From assembly GCA_051880375.1 (NCBI GenBank), contig JBJENV010000017.1, positions 1-64,000 on the forward strand: 64,000 nucleotides of DNA. Direction: 5' to 3'. The notes beneath the pieces were generated by a model. It had not been told where the DNA came from, did no database searches, and was given only the letters and a program-made list of their open reading frames with translations. The position numbers were made by a program, and so were the translations under genes. Shown one piece after another: positions 43,052 to 53,045 of the stretch; within the stretch, counting starts at the first letter, position 1; each line of letters opens with the position of its first letter. This stretch comes from SIG299 sp051880375 (GTDB lineage Bacteria > Bacillota > Clostridia > Lachnospirales > Lachnospiraceae).

Positions 43052-45910
43052 ATGAGTAAAGTAATCATTGGTAAGGGACTTGCATTTTACGAAGAAGAAC
43101 AGGCTTTTTCCGGAGTAAAAAAAGTGGCGGAACAGGTAAAGCACGATATCTTTCTGGTAACAGGATGCCGGCCGGAAATCTGTCAGGCCGGTCAGAAAGC
43201 AAAAAATGCCGTCATCTACGGAACCATCGGGAAAAGTGAACTGTTACGGGAGCTCGAAGCACAGGGGAGGCTGGACTTGACTCCTGTCCGGGGAAAATGG
43301 GAATGTTATCTCTTTGAAATCATCAAGCATCCGACTCCGGAAATCGAACAGGCACTCCTCATTGCCGGAAGCGACAAACGCGGTACGATTTACGGATTAT
43401 ATCATTTATCGGAACTTCTGGGTGTTTCCCCGCTTGTGAACTGGAATCATGTCCTGCCGGCGCACAAAGAGAACGTGATACTGGATGAAACCTGCCGGCT
43501 CATTTCGAAGGAACCGTCCGTAAAGTACAGGGGATTCTTCATCAATGATGAATGGCCGGCCTTTGGAGGCTGGGCAGTAAAACACTTTGGCGGAATCAAC
43601 GCGAACTGCTACGAAAGAATCTTTGAATTGCTGTTGCGTCTGAAGGGGAATTATCTGTGGCCGGCGATGTGGAACTCCAACTTTAGTCTGGACGGCCCGG
43701 GACTCTTGAGCGCTGCCCTCGCAGATGAATATGGCGTGGTAATGAGTACCTCGCATCACGAACCCTGTATGCGCAGCGGTCAGGAATATGGCATGCTCCG
43801 GGGAAAGGATTCCGTCTACGGAGACGCATGGGATTTTACTGCAAATCCGGAAGGAATTACACGATTCTGGCGAGACGGTCTTTTGCGGAACAAGCCGTTT
43901 GAAAACGTCATCACCATGGGAATGCGCGGAGAAAACGATACCGCCATTATGCAGCATGCAACACTGGAAGAAAACATTCAGCTGCTTCGAACGGTGCTGA
44001 AAGCACAAAATGAGTTAATTCGTGAAACCATTCATCCGGATGTAAGCAAGGTGCCCAGACAGATTGTACTCTTCACGGAGGTGGAGGAATTCTTTTACGG
44101 AAATGAAACGACTCCCGGTCTGATGGATGACCCGGAGCTTGCAGGCGTCACCCTGATGCTCAGCGATAATAATCACGGTTCGACGAGAACCCTGCCTGCC
44201 GAAAACATGCGGAATCATCCGGGCGGATACGGGATGTATTATCACATGGATATGCACGGCGGTGCACATGCTTATCAATGGATTGGTTCAACCTATCTGC
44301 CGAAGGTATGGGAGCAGATGACTGCCGCCTATGAGTATGGAGTCAGGGAAATCTGGGTAACCAACATTGGCGATATCGGTTCTCAGGAATTCGGCTTATC
44401 GTATTTTCTTGACCTTGCTTATGACATTGAAAAGTGGGGCGGGCAGGATGCCGCAGTTACCACAGAGTATACAGCCCGTTGGCTTCGGCAGAATTTTCAG
44501 GATGTTTTTGGTGAAAGTGAACTGGAAGAAATGCGTCAGGTAATGGAAGATTACACAAAGCTGTTGGCACGCAGAAAGCACGAAACCATGAACGAGCATG
44601 TGTATCATCCGACTCATTTCGGGGAGGCAGAGGAAGTGCTGCAAATTTCGGAATATATTCTCACCACCTGCGAAAGATTAAAGAAGCAATGTCCGAAGGA
44701 GCAGCTGGGTGCCTTTGTGTCCCTCCTGTATTATCCGGCCTGTGGAACAGCAAACCTGATGAAAATGTGGATTTTGGCCGGGCGGAATCAGCTGTACGCA
44801 AAGCAGAACCGCGTCATTGCCAACCGGCTGGCGGAACAGATTCATGCATGTGTGCTGTTGGATGAACTGCTTGTGAAGGAATATCATCAGGTGGAGCAGG
44901 GACTCTTTGACGGATTCGGACTGTCAGAGCATATCGGATTTACCAATTGGAATGAGGAAGATAATAAGCTTCCGTTAAGAACCTATGTGTATCCGGCTAA
45001 TCAGCCAAGAATGATTGTCTCCAGAGTACAGGATACGGAGTACACCACCGGATTTTGCTGGAGCGGCAGACCACAGGTATGGACGGATGCCCTGCGTCCG
45101 GATGTTTCCCGGATAGAATTTGATATCGCATGCGGAAGTAAGATGCCGATTTCTTATCGCATTGAGACAGACTGCAACTGGATTTCGTTTTCCAGTGTGT
45201 CGGGAGTGGTATCGGAAAACGAGCGGGTTATCGTAACCATCGACAGAAGCAAATTTGAAGGCCGGGTAAGCGGAACGTTCCGCGTTATTAATGAGAAGGT
45301 ACAGGAAGGAAGCGGAGCCGCTCTCATCCGTCTGGAAGCAGACAATCCGCAGTTATCTTATGAACCCGGCGCCTTTTTGGAGCGGGACGGCTATATCTCC
45401 ATGTATGCAAAGCATTTCATGCGAAAAACAGAGGTGGCGGAAGGAGGGTTTGCCGTACTGGAACCTTATGGGCGACTGGGAAGCGCCATCAAGGTATTTC
45501 CGGTCACAGCCGACTTTTATGAGAAGGAGAACAGACCGTACGTGGAATACGAGTTTGTCACTGAATCTGAAGGAACATACCACATTCAGTTCCACATGGC
45601 GGCAACAACACCGGTGGTTTATGAAAGAAAACAGTACATCGGTTTTTCCGTAAACGAAGGAGACGTACAGCTGGTAAATACCGTGCAGGATGAGACAAAA
45701 CAGTTTTTTCTTAGTCCGCAGTGGTCAAAAGAGGCATATGACAATGTAAAAATCACAGAAAGCAAAGTGGTCTGCGAAAAAGGCAGAAACCGGCTGCGCT
45801 TCTACGGTATGAGCCCTGCCATTGTTCTGGAAAAGATTGTCCTCTGGCCGGAGGGAAGCGCGCTGCTGCCATCCTATCTGGGACCCGGCGAAAGCTATAT
45901 TTGTCATTAA
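43052..45910 (+). CDS. GH115 alpha-glucuronidase
   Basis: 952 residues, no signal peptide. N-terminal alpha/beta domain (1-150; LIAGSDKRGTIYGLYHLSE), catalytic barrel (about 165-470; RGFFINDEWPAFGGW, GNYLWPAMWNSNF, STSHHEPCMRSG) and C-terminal helical and beta domains. Family GH115 removes (4-O-methyl-)glucuronic acid from xylan and xylo-oligosaccharides. SD GGAGG upstream. Last gene of the plus-strand operon. Confidence 0.93.
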   Translation: MSKVIIGKGLAFYEEEQAFSGVKKVAEQVKHDIFLVTGCRPEICQAGQKAKNAVIYGTIGKSELLRELEAQGRLDLTPVRGKWECYLFEIIKHPTPEIEQALLIAGSDKRGTIYGLYHLSELLGVSPLVNWNHVLPAHKENVILDETCRLISKEPSVKYRGFFINDEWPAFGGWAVKHFGGINANCYERIFELLLRLKGNYLWPAMWNSNFSLDGPGLLSAALADEYGVVMSTSHHEPCMRSGQEYGMLRGKDSVYGDAWDFTANPEGITRFWRDGLLRNKPFENVITMGMRGENDTAIMQHATLEENIQLLRTVLKAQNELIRETIHPDVSKVPRQIVLFTEVEEFFYGNETTPGLMDDPELAGVTLMLSDNNHGSTRTLPAENMRNHPGGYGMYYHMDMHGGAHAYQWIGSTYLPKVWEQMTAAYEYGVREIWVTNIGDIGSQEFGLSYFLDLAYDIEKWGGQDAAVTTEYTARWLRQNFQDVFGESELEEMRQVMEDYTKLLARRKHETMNEHVYHPTHFGEAEEVLQISEYILTTCERLKKQCPKEQLGAFVSLLYYPACGTANLMKMWILAGRNQLYAKQNRVIANRLAEQIHACVLLDELLVKEYHQVEQGLFDGFGLSEHIGFTNWNEEDNKLPLRTYVYPANQPRMIVSRVQDTEYTTGFCWSGRPQVWTDALRPDVSRIEFDIACGSKMPISYRIETDCNWISFSSVSGVVSENERVIVTIDRSKFEGRVSGTFRVINEKVQEGSGAALIRLEADNPQLSYEPGAFLERDGYISMYAKHFMRKTEVAEGGFAVLEPYGRLGSAIKVFPVTADFYEKENRPYVEYEFVTESEGTYHIQFHMAATTPVVYERKQYIGFSVNEGDVQLVNTVQDETKQFFLSPQWSKEAYDNVKITESKVVCEKGRNRLRFYGMSPAIVLEKIVLWPEGSALLPSYLGPGESYICH

Positions 45911-45924
45911 ATATGATTAAAATT

Positions 45925-45962
45925 AAGAAGGAGAGGCCAAGACTGATATGCCCCTCCTTCTT
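45925..45962. terminator. Bidirectional terminator between GH115 and GH94
   Basis: 9-bp arms AAGAAGGAG / CTCCTTCTT extended inward by GG/CC after one mismatch. Plus strand runs into TTTTAAATT, minus strand into TTAATTTTAAT. Confidence 0.75.
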
Positions 45963-45969
45963 TTAAATT

Positions 45970-45985
45970 CGCCGATGCATCGGCG
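45970..45985. repeat. 16-bp perfect palindrome
   Basis: CGCCGATGCATCGGCG, 14 bases past the GH94 stop on the minus strand. May strengthen termination or be a protein site. Confidence 0.6.
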
Positions 45986-45998
45986 GTATGGTTGTGTA

Positions 45999-48398
45999 TT
46001 ACATTACCAATACAACTTCATTTTCTTCCTTCATATCCTTTTCGGCAACGTAAGGCGTATCAAGCTGTATACCGTTTACATAGAACTCCCTGAAGCCGCT
46101 TTCGGCGCCGTTTGGATTCTTTACGGTAATGTGAAGCTTCTTGCCACGGAATACCTTATCCATGGTCATTTCCTTCCAGTCGGACGGAATCGCCGGGCAT
46201 ACCCATAAACCGTCCAGATCCGGACGCATACCGCAGATACCCTCCACGCAGCCTACCATACAGGTGGATGCAGTACCGGTGAGCCAGTGAACGTGGGAAC
46301 GTCCCTCAAACGGAGAGTCGGTACTTTCCGTGAACTGACCGTGTACATACGGCTCCAGTTTTCTTACGTCTGCATTGTCGTTCTGGGAAGCAGGGGAGCT
46401 TTCGGTGAAATACTCAAAAGCGCGGTTGCCGTGACCCATTAAGGACTCTGCAAGGATAATCCAACCCTGCGGCTGGGAGAAGATACCGCCGTTTTCCTTG
46501 GTGGATGGGTTAAATAACAGAGCAAGGGCACCGTCAAAGGCATGGTCCACATAAGACGGAGCCATAACGCGGACACCGTAAGGGGTGTTTAATTCGCGAT
46601 GAACGGATTCCAGCGCCTTCTCTGCCTGCTCCTTTGTGGCAAGACCGCTGATGACTGCCCAGGACTGTGGGTTTAACCACATGCTGGCTTCCGGATCCTT
46701 CTTGGAGCCGATTACCTGACCGTCTTCCTTGATACCGCGGACATAGCGGTCGTCTTCCCAGCATTCCTTCTGGATGGTTTCGCCGAGTTCCTTCTGCGTT
46801 TTTTCGAGGTAAGCAAGGTATTCGGTATCGCCAAGGTCCTCTGCGAAGCGTTTTAATACGGTAAATGCGTAGTACAGCTGCATGGCAACGAAGGTGGACT
46901 CACCCTTTTTACCAAGGCGTAAGCAGTCGTTCCAGTCTGCGTGTAAGCCTGCAGGCATCTTGTGGTCACCGAGACGCTCCATGGAGAACCGGATAGCTCT
47001 CTTTAAGTGGTCATAAACGGTACCCTGATCGCCATGATTTGCGTACGGAATTACTTCGTTGATGAAGCTCTTGTCACCGGACTCGGAAACATACTTCCAA
47101 ACAGTCGGGAAGAGCCAGAGTGCATCGTCTGCACGATATGCAGGATGTCCGGTCATCTTTACCCATTCCGGATCATCCGGTGTGCCGGAGTCTCCCGGAA
47201 CGAAATCAAATAAGACAAGCGGAAGTCCGCCGCCATTATCTACCTGAGCGGAAAGCATGAATACAATCTGCTTCTTTGCCATCTCAGGATCCAGATGGAT
47301 AATACCCTGAATGTCCTGAACGGTATCACGATAACCGTAACCGTTACGCTCGCCGCAATAAATGAAGGATGCAGCTCTGGACCAGGTAAAGGTGATGAAG
47401 CACTGATATGCATTCCATGTATTTACCATGCTGTTAAATGCAGGATCCGGAGTGTTTACCTGGAAGTTTAAAAGCTTTGCATGCCAGTAGGTTTTTAATT
47501 CCGCTACTTCCTTATCCACAATGGAAGTATCCTGATAGCTGTCTACAATCTGCTTTGCAAGAGCAGGAGTGGTCTGACCGAGGAGGAAAGCAACTTCCTT
47601 TGTTTCACCCGGTTGTAATTCCAATGCAGTATGTAATGCACCACAACCGTTTAAGTTGTAGTTTAATACATTGTTGCACCTGCCGTTTTCTACGGCTGCC
47701 GGGTTACCGTAAGAGTGGTAGCGGCCAAGGAACGCTTCCTTGTCACCGTTGTAAGAGGTAACCGGAGCACCTGCCAGGCCGAAGAAACGCTCTCTCCAGT
47801 TGGAGCCCTCTTCGTTCTTTCCACAGTTTTCATTGATGGTCTGAACAATCATGTTGTTATTCTTGAAATAGGTTCTGGTAATGAACTGTGTGTACTGAAG
47901 ATTTACCTGATCCTGGTTGTAGTTGCTGTCGTTTGTGAACTCAGCAAAACCGAAGGCGGAAATCTTACGAACCTTGTCGGAGGTATTGGTAAGCTTTGTC
48001 CTCCAGACCTCATAGGTCTTGCCGAGCGGAACGTAGTACAATACTTCGGAATGGATACCGGAGTAATCAGCCATCATGTTCGTGTAAGCGGTACCGTGGT
48101 GACATTCGCTCTTGTAAACCTCTAAAGGCTTTGCCACAGGCTGCCAGGATGCGGACCAGAAATCGCCGCTCTCGTCGTCACGCAGATAAACGTAACGGCC
48201 CGGAGTGTCGTCGCTGTTGAAGTGGTAACGGAGTATTCTTCCGTTTGCACCGCTCTTTACGAAGCTGTAGCCGCCGGCGTTGTTGGAAATAATAGCGCCG
48301 TAAGCCGGGGAACCTAAGTAGTTTGCCCAAGGTGCCGGGGTGTCCGGTCTGGTGATGACATACTCTTTCTTTTCCTCATCAAAGTAACCATAATTCAT
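45999..48398 (-). CDS. GH94 cellobiose phosphorylase
   Basis: 799 residues, cytosolic; family length about 810. N-terminal beta sandwich (MNYGYFDEEKKEYVI, TPAPWANYLG), helical linker, (alpha/alpha)6 barrel with the general acid Asp in LHADWNDCLR, and RDTVQDIQG, and a phosphate-binding His/Thr region near VHWLTGTAS. Splits cellobiose with phosphate to glucose 1-phosphate and glucose. Cellodextrin or related beta-glucosides remain possible. Confidence 0.9.
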   Translation of the reverse strand: MNYGYFDEEKKEYVITRPDTPAPWANYLGSPAYGAIISNNAGGYSFVKSGANGRILRYHFNSDDTPGRYVYLRDDESGDFWSASWQPVAKPLEVYKSECHHGTAYTNMMADYSGIHSEVLYYVPLGKTYEVWRTKLTNTSDKVRKISAFGFAEFTNDSNYNQDQVNLQYTQFITRTYFKNNNMIVQTINENCGKNEEGSNWRERFFGLAGAPVTSYNGDKEAFLGRYHSYGNPAAVENGRCNNVLNYNLNGCGALHTALELQPGETKEVAFLLGQTTPALAKQIVDSYQDTSIVDKEVAELKTYWHAKLLNFQVNTPDPAFNSMVNTWNAYQCFITFTWSRAASFIYCGERNGYGYRDTVQDIQGIIHLDPEMAKKQIVFMLSAQVDNGGGLPLVLFDFVPGDSGTPDDPEWVKMTGHPAYRADDALWLFPTVWKYVSESGDKSFINEVIPYANHGDQGTVYDHLKRAIRFSMERLGDHKMPAGLHADWNDCLRLGKKGESTFVAMQLYYAFTVLKRFAEDLGDTEYLAYLEKTQKELGETIQKECWEDDRYVRGIKEDGQVIGSKKDPEASMWLNPQSWAVISGLATKEQAEKALESVHRELNTPYGVRVMAPSYVDHAFDGALALLFNPSTKENGGIFSQPQGWIILAESLMGHGNRAFEYFTESSPASQNDNADVRKLEPYVHGQFTESTDSPFEGRSHVHWLTGTASTCMVGCVEGICGMRPDLDGLWVCPAIPSDWKEMTMDKVFRGKKLHITVKNPNGAESGFREFYVNGIQLDTPYVAEKDMKEENEVVLVM

Positions 48399-48422
48399 AC
48401 AATTAATCTCCCTTCGTCCTAT

Positions 48423-48436
48423 CGTTTTCGTTTACA
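48423..48436 (-). promoter_or_regulatory. cre-like half site before GH94
   Basis: Minus strand TGTAAACGAAAACG; the left half TGTAAACG matches CcpA sites, the right half is poor. 25 bases from the ATG. Confidence 0.25.
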
Positions 48437-48463
48437 GGTCATAGATTTTCTCCAGTCATTGAA

Positions 48464-49654
48464 TCATTGCCCCGGATTTGCCACCTTCATCATAGCCTCT
48501 AACAGTTCTGCATACGGAAATTCCAGCTTTCTGCGGTCCAAAATGCCAAATTTTTCTCCGTCGCCGGTAAATACATTGTTGTCCCACCAGACACAAGGCA
48601 CACCGATTTCCTTTGCCTTGGTCAGATAATAGGTTGCCCATTCGATGCGCTCTTCTTCGTTCTCCTTATTCATGGCGCCGAACTCTCCGATAATCACAGG
48701 AATTCCCTTGCTGATAAACAAATCGTCAATCGTTTTCATCAGAGAATCTATATCACGGTTGTCCTTTTCCGCATCCCAGGTAGAGGTTCCCTTGGCATTC
48801 AACGCAAAATTATACGGCGTATACGCATGCACAGAGACAATCAGCTTCTCATCCTCCGGCAGCACCATTTTCGCCAGATTATCTCTGGAGGAAGAGGCTG
48901 CATAGCCGGTAATCATTAAGTGGCGCAGGCTGTTATTGCCGCCGGTGGCACGAACCGTATCGACAAATATCTGCTCCCAATAGTTGATAACTTCGCTTGC
49001 CTTGGCATCACCGGACCATTCCTTTGCCGTACCGCGAAGTCTCGGCTCGTTTAAGCCTTCAAAAATTAAATGCTCATCATAGTCTTTAAAATATTCCGCA
49101 ATCTGACCCCACAGCGCAGCCAGCTGCTCACCGTTTGCCACCTTATTTTCTTCGGTTGGCAGATACCATTCTTCATGATGCGTATTTAAGATGACATAGG
49201 CACCTTTATTATAAGCATAGTCTACGACTTCTTTGACACGCTTCAGCCAGATGTCATGAATGGTATACTCCGGTGCCGCGCCAAAATGACCGTCCCAGGT
49301 CACCGGAATACGGATGACATTAAAACCGGCATCCAGAATTTTATCAATCATTTCCTGCTTGGTTTTTGGATTACCCCAGGCAGTTTCCGACATAATCCCT
49401 GTACCTCCTCTGGCATCCAGTGTGTTGCCAAGGTTCCATCCGATTTTCATATCTGCTACCAAATCCATGGAAGAAATATCTGCAATGGTTAATTCAGGCG
49501 TAGGCGTTGCTGTTGGCTCCGGTGTTGCCGTAGGTTCAGTTGTAGCTGCCGGCTCCACCGTATTTCCATGGTTCTGCTGCACAGACTGACAGCCGCATAA
49601 CCCCGCTACCGCCAATATTCCGCATATTGTTAATATTAGTAGTTTCTTTTTCAA
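48464..49654 (-). CDS. GH5 endo-glycanase lipoprotein
   Basis: 396 residues from a TTG start (AAGGAGG ten bases upstream). Lipobox LCGCQS near residue 21, Pro/Thr/Glu linker, then GH5: MKIGWNLGNTLDA, VIRIPVTWDGHF, acid/base Glu in IFEGLNEPRL and nucleophile Glu in PVIIGEFGAM. The GWNLGNTLDA pattern resembles subfamily 4 (glucan, xyloglucan, glucomannan). Cell-surface enzyme that would supply oligosaccharides to the importer. Confidence 0.92.
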   Translation of the reverse strand: MKKKLLILTICGILAVAGLCGCQSVQQNHGNTVEPAATTEPTATPEPTATPTPELTIADISSMDLVADMKIGWNLGNTLDARGGTGIMSETAWGNPKTKQEMIDKILDAGFNVIRIPVTWDGHFGAAPEYTIHDIWLKRVKEVVDYAYNKGAYVILNTHHEEWYLPTEENKVANGEQLAALWGQIAEYFKDYDEHLIFEGLNEPRLRGTAKEWSGDAKASEVINYWEQIFVDTVRATGGNNSLRHLMITGYAASSSRDNLAKMVLPEDEKLIVSVHAYTPYNFALNAKGTSTWDAEKDNRDIDSLMKTIDDLFISKGIPVIIGEFGAMNKENEEERIEWATYYLTKAKEIGVPCVWWDNNVFTGDGEKFGILDRRKLEFPYAELLEAMMKVANPGQ

Positions 49655-49704
49655 AGCTATGTTACCTCCTTCTTTCCATCTTTTTATCAGTATACCACAT
49701 TATA

Positions 49705-50766
49705 CTATCGAAAAACAGAAAGACTTTTTATGTATTCCGCCATTTCGTCTGCCATCTTTTCCGCCTCGGAAATACGGATATGTCCATGAGTTCCGCATCC
49801 GTTGTTGCTGTACAGGAAATGATGCACTTTGGTATCCCCTGCTGCATTTAGCTGTCTGCAAACCTCATCAATGGCCTCATCCCAGACAGCTTCATGATTT
49901 AATATGGTGGTGGACAGAATCATATGAGCATCCGGATAACGCTTACGCAGCTTACCGATAAAGTCCTTGTATGCCAGGCGCCAGTACAGTGACTGCTCCG
50001 AATGATAATCCGCCTTCATATAGTCATACGGGTCCTTGTCGTTCTGACCAATCGCCACAATAACTACATCCGGTCTATACTTACTGAAATCCCAGCGCTT
50101 CTGTACTCCCAGATCCGGATGATATTCAATTTTATCATACATGGAAAACATTCCCTTACATGCCGTCGGACCGGCAAACCAGCCCGCATCATCTAACAGG
50201 CAGATACCTCCCTGGGCAATATCGTGAAGCTGGGCATCCAGTTTTCTTGCCAGTGTCCAGGAGTAGGAATAATAGCTGTTAGACAGTTCTCCGTTGGTCT
50301 TCGGGTCCGGCTGGCCCTCATAGCCCACTGCCTCACTGACCTCACCGGCAGAAACGGAATCTCCGTAAACCTCAATGCGACGTTCCGGTAACGGCGGAAG
50401 TTCTAGCACTTCTGCCCCCTCATTCAGAATAAAGCCGTGAAACTGAACGGTGTGGCAGGAATCCTGACGTTTGAACAGCATCAGCTCATGTTCGGTATCC
50501 GCTAAATTTTCCCCGAGAATATATTCTTTTTTTCCCCAGTCGGCAAGCTTAAACTTTGTCTGCTCTCCGTCCAGGATAACACCCATATAGTTGTCCCAGC
50601 AGTTTTTCGTATTGGTTAAGGTCACCCGGATAGAAGTACCTTTGAATTTGATTTTTACATAAGTACAGGGAAACACAAATTCCGGACCGCCGTCCTTGGA
50701 AAAATCAATCCGTCCCATGTACTGCAATTTCTCGTGATCCGGAGCTACAAAATATACATTATCCAT
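49705..50766 (-). CDS. CE2-like SGNH acetylesterase
   Basis: 353 residues, no signal peptide. N-terminal jelly roll (1-130; VKIKFKGTSIRVTL), then SGNH hydrolase: nucleophile Ser in EVYGDSVSAGEV, Asn/Asp in IVAIGQNDKDPYDY and His in CGTHGHIRISEAEKMADE. CE2 enzymes often use a Ser-His dyad, and the absence of an upstream Asp fits. Removes acetyl groups from sugars, plausibly mannooligosaccharides, in the cytosol. Confidence 0.85.
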   Translation of the reverse strand: MDNVYFVAPDHEKLQYMGRIDFSKDGGPEFVFPCTYVKIKFKGTSIRVTLTNTKNCWDNYMGVILDGEQTKFKLADWGKKEYILGENLADTEHELMLFKRQDSCHTVQFHGFILNEGAEVLELPPLPERRIEVYGDSVSAGEVSEAVGYEGQPDPKTNGELSNSYYSYSWTLARKLDAQLHDIAQGGICLLDDAGWFAGPTACKGMFSMYDKIEYHPDLGVQKRWDFSKYRPDVVIVAIGQNDKDPYDYMKADYHSEQSLYWRLAYKDFIGKLRKRYPDAHMILSTTILNHEAVWDEAIDEVCRQLNAAGDTKVHHFLYSNNGCGTHGHIRISEAEKMADEMAEYIKSLSVFR

Positions 50767-50799
50767 TACATTTCCTCCAAAAAATCGGTAGTCACATGG

Positions 50800-51924
50800 T
50801 TACTTAGAACCAATGACGGATACCAGATAAAACGGAACCATGGACTCATCGCCCTCCGTAATCGTGATTTCCACACAGTGTTTTTTATTTTCAATCTGTC
50901 TGGCTGCTGTGGTAATGTACAGACAGTCGCCCCAGGTTTCGTCAAAATTTCCATCAAGAACAAGCGCCTTTGCTTCCTCACCGTCTATGACAACCTTTGC
51001 CACACAGGCCGGATGCTTCACAGACTTGCGGTACTGCACTGCAATACCGGTGCCTTCTATTTCAAACCGGATGGAATCTCCCTTCTTTTTGCCGATAAAG
51101 CCGCGCTTGAAGATATCCGTGATGTGATGCTGCTCCTCGGTATCTGCCACAAAGCCCGCAAGCTCCGGCGTGGAATTGTACACCTGATACCGCACGGAAT
51201 TCTGATATGCATTGGCAGTTATCGGCGCCGGAAGCTCCTCCTGCCTGCGGGTTGTATCCACAACCGAAGCCGCGCTTTCCTTCTGCACCTTCTCTAAAAA
51301 ATGTGTAATCAGGCTGGATAGCAACGCGTGACCGGCATCGTTTGGATGAAGGTCATCCGGCGTTACATCACGCACCGCGATTTTTCCATGGGCAATTGCC
51401 TGATAGACAGAGGTTTTCATGCTGACGCAGGGAATGTTGTAATAACGCCCCACCGTTTCATGCTGGTCCTGAGCATTTCTCCCGTCTTCATAAAAAACAT
51501 TGTGCACCAGAAGCACTGCCGGAGCCGTCTTAGAGCTATATACCTTGCGGACAAGGCCTTCATACGTCTCCCGGAAAAATAAATTGTTGTCATCATTCAC
51601 ACTGAATTCAATCACCACGAAATCCGGTTCGTAGGCTAAAATATCACTGTCCACGCGGGCTGCACCAAACTGGGAGGTAGTACCGCCGATACCGCCGTTT
51701 ATGTAAGTAAACTCTGTCTGTGGATACTGTTCTCTCCACCATTTTGTTACCAGCGCTGCATAGCAGGTCTCCGGTGTGGAAGCTAAGGAGCCCTGGGTTA
51801 TGGAACCTCCAAGATACGCTAACGTAACCGGATTTCCGTTTTCTGCTTTCTTTAACACCTTTGCGATTCGTTCTGTATTACCGTGAAATGCAATTCCGTC
51901 CTCAAAATTTACCAGCTGTCTCAT
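50800..51924 (-). CDS. SGNH esterase, CE17-like
   Basis: 374 residues, cytosolic. SGNH: LAYLGGSITQGSLAS, NGGIGGTTSQFGA, IEFSVNDDNN, catalytic Asp/His in PDDLHPNDAGH; C-terminal beta domain (about 235-374) like a CBM35-type lid. CE17 and CE2 act as a pair on acetylated beta-mannooligosaccharides in Roseburia; the same pair is adjacent here. ATG overlaps the end of the upstream GH5 gene by 23 bases. Confidence 0.8.
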   Translation of the reverse strand: MRQLVNFEDGIAFHGNTERIAKVLKKAENGNPVTLAYLGGSITQGSLASTPETCYAALVTKWWREQYPQTEFTYINGGIGGTTSQFGAARVDSDILAYEPDFVVIEFSVNDDNNLFFRETYEGLVRKVYSSKTAPAVLLVHNVFYEDGRNAQDQHETVGRYYNIPCVSMKTSVYQAIAHGKIAVRDVTPDDLHPNDAGHALLSSLITHFLEKVQKESAASVVDTTRRQEELPAPITANAYQNSVRYQVYNSTPELAGFVADTEEQHHITDIFKRGFIGKKKGDSIRFEIEGTGIAVQYRKSVKHPACVAKVVIDGEEAKALVLDGNFDETWGDCLYITTAARQIENKKHCVEITITEGDESMVPFYLVSVIGSK

Positions 51925-52963
51925 ATGCTTTTCTTCCTTTCTTTAATGCCTCCGTAACCAGAGGATACCGCCACTTCAGTGTCGTCCTGTCTATCAGTCC
52001 GAACGGCTCTCCTTTCGTTGTAAAGTTTCCGTTATCCCACCAGAGACAAGGAACACCGATTTCCCCTGCCTTCGCTAAAAAATACTCTACCCATTCGATT
52101 CGGGAGGCTTCGTTCCCTTCCACCGGTTTACATACTGCACCAAACTCCCCGATGACTGCCGGAATTCCTTTGTCAAGAAACAAAGTCTTTAAATCCACCA
52201 TCAACCGGTCAATCTCTTTCGTGTCATGATTCCAGAGCCCTCTTCCCTTTGGGTCCAGGGCAAAATCATAAGGTTCATAGGCATGTACGGAGACAATCAG
52301 CTTGTCATCTCCCTCCGGTATGTCAAGATGTCTGATTCCTACACTGCAATTGGCCGCATAGCCCGGCAGCATCAGGCAGCGGTACGGATTATTTCCGCCG
52401 GAGGTGCGTATCGTATCAACAAAAACCTTATTTAAAGCATTTACCACGTCCCAGCCTTCCTGGTCACCGCCGTTCCACTCTAACTCTGTGCCGCGCTTTC
52501 TCGGCTCATTCATACCTTCAAAAATCAATCGTTCCCCGTAATCTTCAAACCGCTTTGCAATCTGCTTCCACACGGTACGAAGCTTGATTGCCGCCGCATC
52601 CAGATTTTCATAATACGGATCGTGCCAGTCTTCATGGTGAATATTTAAAATCACAAACGCTCCTCTTTTATATGCCCAGTCCACCAGCTCCTGCACACGG
52701 TTCATCCATGTCTCATCTATTTGATACTCGGGGGCTTCTCCCATGTGATTTTTCCAGCTGACCGGATAACGAATCACCTGAAAGCCCTCGTCTATTATTT
52801 TCTCTATCAATTTTTCTGTAGTCACCGGATTTCTCCAGGCCGTTTCCCACGCCTCCGGTGCCGACGCTTTCTCAATCGTATCATTCACGGAATCCATGGT
52901 ATCTCCCAGATTCCAGCCAAGCTTCATTTCTTTTACTAATTCATTCGCGGATAGTTTTCTCAT
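51902..52963 (-). CDS. Cytosolic GH5 glycosidase
   Basis: 353 residues from ATG at 52963 (GAGGAG seven bases upstream), no signal. MKLGWNLGDTMDS, acid/base Glu in IFEGMNEPRK, nucleophile Glu in PAVIGEFGAVC. Close in layout to the lipoprotein GH5 at 48.5 kb; its intracellular site suggests it trims imported oligosaccharides. Its SD sits only a few bases after the terminator of the importer operon. Confidence 0.9.
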   Translation of the reverse strand: MRKLSANELVKEMKLGWNLGDTMDSVNDTIEKASAPEAWETAWRNPVTTEKLIEKIIDEGFQVIRYPVSWKNHMGEAPEYQIDETWMNRVQELVDWAYKRGAFVILNIHHEDWHDPYYENLDAAAIKLRTVWKQIAKRFEDYGERLIFEGMNEPRKRGTELEWNGGDQEGWDVVNALNKVFVDTIRTSGGNNPYRCLMLPGYAANCSVGIRHLDIPEGDDKLIVSVHAYEPYDFALDPKGRGLWNHDTKEIDRLMVDLKTLFLDKGIPAVIGEFGAVCKPVEGNEASRIEWVEYFLAKAGEIGVPCLWWDNGNFTTKGEPFGLIDRTTLKWRYPLVTEALKKGRKAYETAGKF

Positions 52964-52982
52964 AAAGCTCCTCATTTTATTC

Positions 52983-53020
52983 AAAAAACCGCGGAGCAGG
53001 CGTAACCACCCGCCCCGCGG
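52983..53020 (-). terminator. Terminator between GH130 and GH5
   Basis: Minus strand CCGCGG-g-GC...GC-t-CCGCGG stem, very GC-rich, then TTTTTTG. Ends 20 bases before the GH5 ATG. Confidence 0.85.
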
Positions 53021-53045
53021 CCTTTTATGGGTAATTGTAGTCCGA

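Noticed and set aside
45925..45985. Attachment site or mobile element end
   Set aside because: The inverted repeats are small, lie between convergent stops and have T-rich flanks, fitting termination.
50734..51297. Plus-strand 187-codon ORF
   Set aside because: Antisense to CE17-like and CE2-like genes; composition typical of reverse-frame translation.
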